Part shown: positions 1-5,665 of the stretch, in pieces
Layout of the letters: every line of letters begins with the position of its first letter
How positions within the stretch are numbered: the stretch's first letter is position 1
DNA from: a bacterium
GTDB lineage: Bacteria > Latescibacterota > UBA2968
DNA: 9,706 nucleotides
NCBI GenBank assembly: GCA_027296045.1
Contig: JAPUJS010000333.1
Coordinates: 1-9,706, forward strand
Direction: 5' to 3'
Notes under the pieces: model-generated
What the model was told of the DNA's origin: nothing
The model's database searches: none
What the model saw: the letters and a program-made list of their open reading frames with translations, nothing else
Translations under genes and position numbers: made by a program

Positions 1-1918
1 GTTCGGCCACCCCCCGACGCACCACCTCATCGACTGCAGCTTCCGCACTGGCCACCAACTGCGCCACATAGGTATCATTCGCTTCCGCTACCCCTTCCTC
101 CACAATCGGCATCGTTGGCCCATCCAGAATTGCATATCCCTGTGTCAGAAACGGCAGCATCTCACGCGGACGGATACGCACAAATCGATAGGGTGAATCG
201 TTGACCTGGCCGGCAGCATCGGCGCTTTTGAAACTTCGAGGATAGGCCCACATCACCATCGGAAGCGGGCCGTCCGAAATAGTATATCCCGGCGGCAAAT
301 ACAGGTTGGCCATCAATTGCACGCCGTCGCTGCGTCGGTATTGAATCAGCTCCTTCTGCACCTCTTTCAACCAGGGCATCGGATGGACAAAATGGGTCAC
401 CTGCTGCATATTGCCCATCTCCAGATCTCGCAGATAATAATTGGTGGGCTCTTCCACCGATTCCCGGCTCATCAATACCACCCCGTCGGCAACCATCGTC
501 ACAGGCCGCTCATAAGATGGCGCTTCCGATTGCATCAACCGTTCGGTCTCCTTGCTTCCCAGACACAATCGATCCAGAAAAGGCCGATCGCCTTCGGGAG
601 ACGCCCCATCTCCAACCAGAAAAAGACTGTCTCCGTCTTTTCCGGTCAACAATACCCGCGTACCTCTCAACGTCCGTTTGGTCAAAGGCGTGCCCGGATC
701 GCCATACCGATCTTCCCAGGACCGATCAAACAGGATCTGGGGATCTCGCTCTGGATGATCCGGACAGATCCGCCACGTCTTGAGATTTCGAGTCTTCCAC
801 CATCGCTCCGATACCAATGCCAGATCTCCCGTACCCCAAACCCGACCCGCATATCGAGAGGCCAGAGAAATAAGGGGTGAGGGATCGCCTTCGAACGGTT
901 CGGACAGCAGATAGACCCGATCCCGAACCGCTGCCTCCTGATGAGGATCGCCACCATCTTGCGCTTCCACCCAGGCCAGGGAGGCCGCATGATCTGCACG
1001 CCATCCGAACGACCTGGGCCCCTTGGGCACGGCGTCGAAACCAATCGGAATTTCTTCTGCCAGGGGCAAATCTGCCAGGTTTCGAACAACCTGACCGTGT
1101 AAATCCCAAACGGCCACAGAACGCGGAAACCGGTTGTAGGGCACCAGATAGGAAAAAGGACGTTGAAGGGTTTCAACCAGCACATACTGCCCTCCTGGCG
1201 CCGGTTCGGCCCGACCCACCATACCTGCTTCCCCAATCGGCCTGGCTTCGCCATTCCTATCGACCACCACCAACTGGGAAGTCAGATAATATTCGAAACA
1301 GGCTTCATCATAGACATTTTTCAGCAAATCCTGATACGTCCTGGAAGGCGCTACCTTGCCCACATTTTCCTGAATCGTCGGTCCTTTCGGCACCCCGGGT
1401 GCCTCGGGCAGTTCCCCTCGATCTTCCACCAGGGTTTGCAAAATGAACCGTTGGCTGTCCGACAACCAGGCGAAGCCCGATCCCAAAATTTGGTTTAACC
1501 GTAGACCGGTCACCTGCCGGGCCACACAGGTTTCCACATCGACCATCCAGAGCGTGATGCCCTCCTGATCCCGCACCGTAAATGCATACCGGGATCCGTC
1601 CGGCGACCACTGCGCCCCCCCCAGACGCCCCCCTTCTGGCAACCCAGTCACAGCCCGTTCCTGGCCGTCTGCCATTCGCTTTAAAACCTGATTGGTATAA
1701 TGAGATGTTCGACTGGGTCCACACGCTTTTGGATCAAAACGCAATCCTGCCAGACGCAACTCGGGCTGGGCAACCTCCTCGATAGACGGCAGTTGGGATT
1801 GCCCCATCAAGAGCATCCATTCCCGCTTTGGATCGATGGAAATGGCGGGCATGAGCGGTGCCTCCACCACATCGACAATCTCTTTGGGTGGAATCTGATA
1901 GACCGTTTCCAAACTCAT
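1..1918 (-). CDS. Glutamyl-endopeptidase-like S9 (prolyl oligopeptidase family) peptidase, C-terminus cut by window edge
   Basis: The frame is open from ATG at 1918 to the window edge, giving 639 residues with no stop. The N-terminus (IPPKEIVDVVEAPLMPAISI, residues 8-27) and the segment PMVMWAYPRSFKSADAAGQV (553-572) closely resemble, from memory, the chloroplast glutamyl endopeptidase (cGEP) branch of family S9. So does the segment ending NDTYVAQLVASAEAAVDEVV (614-633). Residues about 30-480 have propeller-like repeats such as WSPDGSRYAF and LWMVDVET. From about 500 the alpha/beta-hydrolase domain begins. The catalytic Ser, Asp and His are expected beyond the edge, so activity cannot be confirmed here. 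No signal peptide is visible at this start, so a cytoplasmic location is inferred. The start is supported by AGGAG seven bases upstream. The gene follows the dehydrogenase after 10 nt and is probably co-transcribed. By family it should cleave peptides, with a preference for Glu in the plant enzyme; specificity here is unproven. Confidence 0.88.
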   Translation of the reverse strand, partial: MSLETVYQIPPKEIVDVVEAPLMPAISIDPKREWMLLMGQSQLPSIEEVAQPELRLAGLRFDPKACGPSRTSHYTNQVLKRMADGQERAVTGLPEGGRLGGAQWSPDGSRYAFTVRDQEGITLWMVDVETCVARQVTGLRLNQILGSGFAWLSDSQRFILQTLVEDRGELPEAPGVPKGPTIQENVGKVAPSRTYQDLLKNVYDEACFEYYLTSQLVVVDRNGEARPIGEAGMVGRAEPAPGGQYVLVETLQRPFSYLVPYNRFPRSVAVWDLHGQVVRNLADLPLAEEIPIGFDAVPKGPRSFGWRADHAASLAWVEAQDGGDPHQEAAVRDRVYLLSEPFEGDPSPLISLASRYAGRVWGTGDLALVSERWWKTRNLKTWRICPDHPERDPQILFDRSWEDRYGDPGTPLTKRTLRGTRVLLTGKDGDSLFLVGDGASPEGDRPFLDRLCLGSKETERLMQSEAPSYERPVTMVADGVVLMSRESVEEPTNYYLRDLEMGNMQQVTHFVHPMPWLKEVQKELIQYRRSDGVQLMANLYLPPGYTISDGPLPMVMWAYPRSFKSADAAGQVNDSPYRFVRIRPREMLPFLTQGYAILDGPTMPIVEEGVAEANDTYVAQLVASAEAAVDEVVRRGVAE

Positions 1919-1925
1919 TTCCAAT

Positions 1926-1930
1926 CTCCT
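1926..1930 (-). promoter_or_regulatory. Shine-Dalgarno of the S9 peptidase overlapping the dehydrogenase stop codon
   Basis: On the minus strand the sequence reads TAGGAG followed by TTGGAA-type spacing to ATG. The TAG stop of the upstream dehydrogenase (1931-1929) shares bases with the AGGAG ribosome binding site. A ribosome finishing the dehydrogenase would sit on this site, which suggests translational coupling. Confidence 0.75.
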
Positions 1931-2966
1931 ACAGCGAGTGATCCACCCCCAGCTTGATCGCCGTTTCAGGGTGCTCATTCATTTGCAAATACGCCTCGGC
2001 CACATCCTCAAAAGCCACAATCGGATCCAGCAAATTGTCTGCTTTCAACTTGCCCGCAAACAGCAAATCATTGGCCAATTGATCATTCCGCTTTATGTCC
2101 CACCCATAATCGGGATACGGCTCACTAGCCGACCGACACGCAATAATCCGAATCCGATTTCGATGCCACTCCCCCGTAAAATTCAACCCCTCCATGGGCC
2201 TGTTATAATACGCGGTAGAAACCACCGTCCCCTGGTAACGTGTGCAACGCAGCGCATCGTACATCGCCTGAGCCGATCCACTGGTTTCCATGGCAACATC
2301 CACACCCAGCTTGCCCGTAATCTTTTTGATCTCCAACCCCACATCCACTTCTCTGGGATCAAACACCACATCGGCACCGTGTGCTTCTGCAGCCGAACAC
2401 CGCCTCTCAATCGGATCAATCGCCGCCACCCAACTGGCGCCAGCCACCTTGGCACACTGTGCAGCCATCAACCCAATCGCACCCAGCCCGAACACCGCAA
2501 CCCGGTCTCCCAATCGGATATTTCCTTCCCGGATCCCATTCACAGCCACACTGGCCGGATCGGTATACATCAAAGCCTTCCACGATACCCCCTCGGGAAT
2601 TTTTTCGATCTTGTCACCCGACACCGTATGCGTCTCCCGCACCGACGCGTGTCCAAAAATCCGATCCCCCAACTGAACACCTGTCACGTCACTTCCCACT
2701 TCAATCACCTCGGCCACATACATATTGCCCAATCGCTTTGGGAATGCCGTCTCCGGTTGCCGTTGCCCGCGCATGTGCATCCGCCATTCCCAGTCAAATC
2801 GATCCGACGCATCCAGCGTATTGGCCTGAAACCCTCGAAATTCCGTCCCGTGTTTTACCGCAGAATACACCGTCTTCGCACGAACCTGATCGGGATTCAA
2901 CGGCGCTTCTTCATATTCCCGCAGTACCGTACTCCCTGGCTTATCCGCAATCAATTCCCGTGGCAT
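1929..2966 (-). CDS. Medium-chain dehydrogenase/reductase (alcohol dehydrogenase-like), probably without catalytic zinc
   Basis: The protein is 345 residues from ATG 2966. It has an N-terminal GroES-like fold (about 1-150) and a Rossmann domain with GLGAIG at 160-165. An acidic residue, D184, at the end of the second beta-strand favours NAD(H). The MDR landmarks LGDRIFGHASV (99-109) and PEGVSWKALMYTDPASVAVN (124-143) are present. Zinc MDRs usually have Cys in a GICGSD-like motif after the first strands. Here the equivalent stretch reads YSAVKHGTEFRG (34-45), with no Cys, and no four-cysteine structural zinc loop is seen. This HGTE type recalls MDR branches such as BchC-like oxidoreductases, in which SxGTE replaces the zinc site. 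The substrate is unknown. The frame stays open to 3017, but that extension runs into the hairpin element; the 2966 start has GGAGG six bases upstream. The gene is followed after 10 nt by the S9 peptidase. Confidence 0.88.
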   Translation of the reverse strand: MPRELIADKPGSTVLREYEEAPLNPDQVRAKTVYSAVKHGTEFRGFQANTLDASDRFDWEWRMHMRGQRQPETAFPKRLGNMYVAEVIEVGSDVTGVQLGDRIFGHASVRETHTVSGDKIEKIPEGVSWKALMYTDPASVAVNGIREGNIRLGDRVAVFGLGAIGLMAAQCAKVAGASWVAAIDPIERRCSAAEAHGADVVFDPREVDVGLEIKKITGKLGVDVAMETSGSAQAMYDALRCTRYQGTVVSTAYYNRPMEGLNFTGEWHRNRIRIIACRSASEPYPDYGWDIKRNDQLANDLLFAGKLKADNLLDPIVAFEDVAEAYLQMNEHPETAIKLGVDHSL

Positions 2967-2972
2967 ACTTAC

Positions 2973-2977
2973 CCTCC
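2973..2977 (-). promoter_or_regulatory. Shine-Dalgarno of the dehydrogenase (decides start at 2966)
   Basis: On the minus strand GGAGG lies inside GAGGGAGGGT, six bases before ATG 2966. No comparable site precedes the longer in-frame start at 3017, which lies inside the intergenic element. Confidence 0.7.
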
Positions 2978-2987
2978 CTCTGTGACT

Positions 2988-3138
2988 GGCCCTCACCCTG
3001 TCGGGCTGCGCCGACATCCCTCTCCCGTGACGGGAGAAGGAGCAATAGGCCTATTATTTTTGCGATTGAGTAGAATAAACCCTGAGCGATTTACTCCCCC
3101 TCTCCCGCCACGGGAGAGGGGGCCGGGGGGTGAGGGCC
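2988..3138. repeat. 151-bp structured intergenic element with perfect 11-bp terminal inverted repeats (MITE/REP-like)
   Basis: The left end GGCCCTCACCC (2988-2998) is the exact reverse complement of the right end GGGTGAGGGCC (3128-3138). Inside are several more palindromes: TGTCGG...CCGACA (2999-3016, 6-bp stem); CTCTCCCG TGA CGGGAGA (around 3018-3040); the perfect palindrome AATAGGCCTATT (3044-3055); and a perfect 12-bp stem with a CCA loop (3096-3122). The CTCTCCCG/CGGGAGAG hairpin occurs twice. Motifs of the type CCCTCACCC, TCGGGCTGCGCCGAC and CTCTCCCGNNNCGGGAGAG are familiar from dispersed intergenic repeats in diverse bacteria (recollection, not searched). No coding sequence lies inside, and no target-site duplication is visible. 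The right end shares a base with the TAG stop of the beta-CASP gene. It could be a non-autonomous mobile element or an mRNA processing or stability structure. Confidence 0.72.
3096..3122. other. Perfect 12-bp GC-rich hairpin within the intergenic element
   Basis: The left arm CCCCCTCTCCCG (3096-3107), loop CCA (3108-3110) and right arm CGGGAGAGGGGG (3111-3122) form a fully paired stem. On neither strand does a run of T follow, so this is not a canonical intrinsic terminator. On the minus-strand transcript it would fold about 15 nt after the beta-CASP stop codon, where it might protect the upstream mRNA 3' end or cause partial termination. Confidence 0.65.
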
Positions 3139-5654
3139 TATTGTATCTCCCAATCAATCTCAAATCCCGTCCTGTCTCGAAACATATCCTGCAATACATC
3201 TGCTTCTCCCGGCAATTCCACCACCGGCACCACCACCCGGTTCTCCCCCGGATAGATCCTGGCGGCCCCCCGAACCGTACAGGACTGGGGCGTAATCTGC
3301 CGGGCTTCCTGCGCAATCTGCTCCTGGTTGGCTGTCTCCCGCACCTGGATGTCCCACCCAATACGATCCCCTAATTCATCCAGCAAAGCCCGATACCGCT
3401 CTCCCACCATCAAAGAAATAAACGCCGCTTCGATATACGCCCCATTTTTTAACCCAATTTTGTAAGGCGCATGGGCTTCCTTTTGAAACACCTGCCGAAT
3501 CTCCCCATAGGCCCGGTTAATTTCCCAGGCATCTTTGGTCGGGGCCGGCCCCTCCCATTTGGAAGCCGGAACCCCCGATCCATCCCACACCAGCGTAAAA
3601 CCAGTAATTTCTACAAATCGCTTTCCCGCCTCGCCAGACACCGTGTCCCAATCCCCCAACAATTCTGGAGGCACCGACACGGTGATCACCACTTCTTTTC
3701 GATCCAACCGTAGAGCAGGTGCCTTCAAGGACGGAACGGTTTCCGGAAGAACCGCCAGCGCCTCTTCAAACAACCGCGACTGGTGGGGCGTTTCCCGTAG
3801 CCTCAGCGTCCAACCTGTTTCCTCTTCCAGCGCCTCAAGCTGTTCTCCATATCGCTCCGGCACCACATCGGGAAAGTGAAACGCCAGTTCATAAACCCCT
3901 TCATCCACATGGGCACTGCACTTGAACAACCCGGCCTCAGGGGGAAAAGTCGCCAAAATTCGCTCCCGCGCCTCGTTCATTTCCATCGGCCCGTCCACAG
4001 ACACAGCCGCTTCTTCCCGAATATGATACAAATACGGCCGCCGCCGATCCGGCTCAAACCAGACCGATTCCGTCAGACGACCCCGAAACGATTCCACCTG
4101 TTCCAAACCCAGGCCATCGGTCCCAAACCAGACCTCCGCCAGCTCCTGCACCCGAAACACCCCCTTCGCCCGCGTCTCTATCAAATAGGCCCGCACCTCT
4201 TCCAAGGCCTTCTCATCCAGCTCCCGCCCCCCTGCAATCCCCCCCTGAATGACCGCCCGCCCATATCGTCGTGCGCGCGTCCCTTCTGCCTCAACCGTAT
4301 AAGCCCCACCGTTTTCCGGCAGAAAAACCCCTTCGGACAAATGCAAATCCAGTTCCGAAGCCAGGGCCTTTCGCGCCTCCTCATCGCCGTGTACCAGATA
4401 AACAGTCCGGGGCGACAATCGACGGACCAGCCCGGCAAGCTCTCCACCATCGGCATGTGCAGAAAGCGAATAGGTTTCTACCCGACAACGCACGGACACC
4501 CGCTGGCCGTTGAGCATCAACATCCGCTTTTCTACTTCCTTTTCCGCCACCAGATCCAAAAGCGCCCGCCCGGGAGATTCTTCGTCCTGATATCCCGTAA
4601 TGGCAATCAAATTCGCCGGATCGTTCGCCAACCGCTCGGCATAATAACTCGAGGCCCCGCCAATCAACATCCCCGACGAAGCTACAATACAACACGGAGG
4701 CCCCGCCAGAACCCGATCCCGATCGGCAGGCACCGACACGGCCCCCACCCACTCCGAATAAAACGGATCTTCGCCTTTCAAAACCCGCCGTCGCAGCGGA
4801 GGTGCCAGATCGTCCACAAAAGCGGCATAGACCGCATTCACTGCCCGCACCATCCCATCTACAAAAACCGGAAACTCCGGAATCTGTCCCTTCCGCATCG
4901 CCTCTTTCAAAATCAAAATCACTTCCTGCGACCGCCCCACCGCAAAAGCCGGGATCAACACCTTCCCGCCCTCCTCAATCACTTCTGCTACCCGCAAAGC
5001 CAAAGAGGTCTCCTGCTGGGCGCGATCCGCATGTTGCCGGTTGCCATAGGTGGACTCCATCACCATCACATCCGGCCGACACCGGGGAATCACCATTCCC
5101 GCAATCGTCTGCTGATTGGCCACCGACACATCCCCGGTCATCAACACACTCTCCCGACGCCCTTCAATATAAATAGAAGCTGCCCCTAAAATATGTCCCG
5201 CAGGAATCCAGGTCGCACTTAAATCCCCGCCACAAATCGGCACCGTTGTCAAATAGGGCACATGCGCCATCCGTCCCAGACAAGCATCGGCCGCATCCGG
5301 TGGATACAATAGCAGTTCCCCATCTTGCTCTCCGCGCCTTTGCATCAGCTTCACCGCATCGGACAACAACACCCGGGTAATCGCCTGTGTAGGGGGCGTG
5401 CATCGAATCTTCACCTCTGTCGGCAGTGCCCCAAAGACCACTGGCAAAGCCCCGGTATGATCTGTATGCGCATGGGTCACCAGCACTTCTTCGGGCGGAC
5501 CCACATCGTCCAACACCGAAAAATTGGGCAACTGAGACCCCTGTGCGGCCCCCATCCGGATGCCGGAATCCACCAGGATACGACGCCCTTCGATTTCAAT
5601 CAGCGTGCAGGAAGCACCTACTTCGTTGGCACCCCCCAAAAAATGAAGCTTCAA
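3138..5654 (-). CDS. Metallo-beta-lactamase/beta-CASP nuclease (YSH1/CPSF73-like) with long duplicated C-terminal extension
   Basis: This 838-residue protein is a zinc-dependent RNA-processing nuclease by family. The MBL motifs are complete: D29 in LVDSG; HAHTDH at 61-66 (H61, H63, D65, H66); H154 in PAGHILGA; D175 in TGD. The beta-CASP motifs follow: motif A E200 in ESTYG, motif B H400 in SAHAD, and motif C H422 in LVHGDEE. All metal ligands are present, so it should be active. Typical family members end near residue 460; this one continues for about 370 residues. Residues 470-550 may be a winged-helix-like segment (inference). Two similar modules of about 120 residues follow (about 562-690 and 712-838), sharing TGWTLRLRETPHQ and IGWDIQVRETANQ and both closing with TGF. 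The start is TTG at 5654, with GAGGGG five bases upstream; MKLHFLGGANEVG is the canonical first strand. It begins 9 nt after the GWxTD gene, so coupling is likely. The protein has no signal peptide and should be cytoplasmic. Confidence 0.92.
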   Translation of the reverse strand: MKLHFLGGANEVGASCTLIEIEGRRILVDSGIRMGAAQGSQLPNFSVLDDVGPPEEVLVTHAHTDHTGALPVVFGALPTEVKIRCTPPTQAITRVLLSDAVKLMQRRGEQDGELLLYPPDAADACLGRMAHVPYLTTVPICGGDLSATWIPAGHILGAASIYIEGRRESVLMTGDVSVANQQTIAGMVIPRCRPDVMVMESTYGNRQHADRAQQETSLALRVAEVIEEGGKVLIPAFAVGRSQEVILILKEAMRKGQIPEFPVFVDGMVRAVNAVYAAFVDDLAPPLRRRVLKGEDPFYSEWVGAVSVPADRDRVLAGPPCCIVASSGMLIGGASSYYAERLANDPANLIAITGYQDEESPGRALLDLVAEKEVEKRMLMLNGQRVSVRCRVETYSLSAHADGGELAGLVRRLSPRTVYLVHGDEEARKALASELDLHLSEGVFLPENGGAYTVEAEGTRARRYGRAVIQGGIAGGRELDEKALEEVRAYLIETRAKGVFRVQELAEVWFGTDGLGLEQVESFRGRLTESVWFEPDRRRPYLYHIREEAAVSVDGPMEMNEARERILATFPPEAGLFKCSAHVDEGVYELAFHFPDVVPERYGEQLEALEEETGWTLRLRETPHQSRLFEEALAVLPETVPSLKAPALRLDRKEVVITVSVPPELLGDWDTVSGEAGKRFVEITGFTLVWDGSGVPASKWEGPAPTKDAWEINRAYGEIRQVFQKEAHAPYKIGLKNGAYIEAAFISLMVGERYRALLDELGDRIGWDIQVRETANQEQIAQEARQITPQSCTVRGAARIYPGENRVVVPVVELPGEADVLQDMFRDRTGFEIDWEIQ

Positions 5655-5659
5655 TAAAA

Positions 5660-5665
5660 CCCCTC
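5660..5665 (-). promoter_or_regulatory. Shine-Dalgarno supporting the TTG start of the beta-CASP gene
   Basis: The minus strand reads GTGAGGGGTTTTATTG. GAGGGG lies five bases before TTG and overlaps the TGA stop of the upstream GWxTD gene (5666-5664). The first in-frame ATG is at residue 34, past the MBL beta-strand and the motif-1 Asp, so TTG is the credible start and translation is likely coupled to the GWxTD gene. Confidence 0.75.

Noticed and set aside
682..1254. Minus-strand open frame of 190 codons
   Set aside because: It is a different frame from the S9 peptidase on the same strand. The peptidase frame is continuous and carries family motifs; this one is Trp/Gly/Arg-rich noise.
2967..3017. 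N-terminal extension of the dehydrogenase from ATG 3017
   Set aside because: The 17 extra residues are encoded by the intergenic inverted-repeat element. The start at 2966 has a good Shine-Dalgarno, and the protein there begins as expected for the family.
2988..3138. CRISPR array or small RNA gene
   Set aside because: There are only two copies of the short hairpin, with no regular repeats or spacers and no visible promoter. The terminal inverted repeats fit a palindromic intergenic element better.
1938..3374. Plus-strand open frame of 478 codons
   Set aside because: It lies antisense to the dehydrogenase, the repeat element and the end of the nuclease gene. The product is His/Pro/Arg/Ile-rich with no domain, which is typical of the shadow frame of a GC-rich gene.
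3876..5189. Plus-strand open frame of 437 codons
   Set aside because: It is antisense to the well-supported beta-CASP gene, has low-complexity basic/Pro/His composition, and has no recognisable motif.
5655..5663. Promoter between the GWxTD and nuclease genes
   Set aside because: The gap is only 9 nt and is occupied by the ribosome binding site; no -10/-35 pair could fit.
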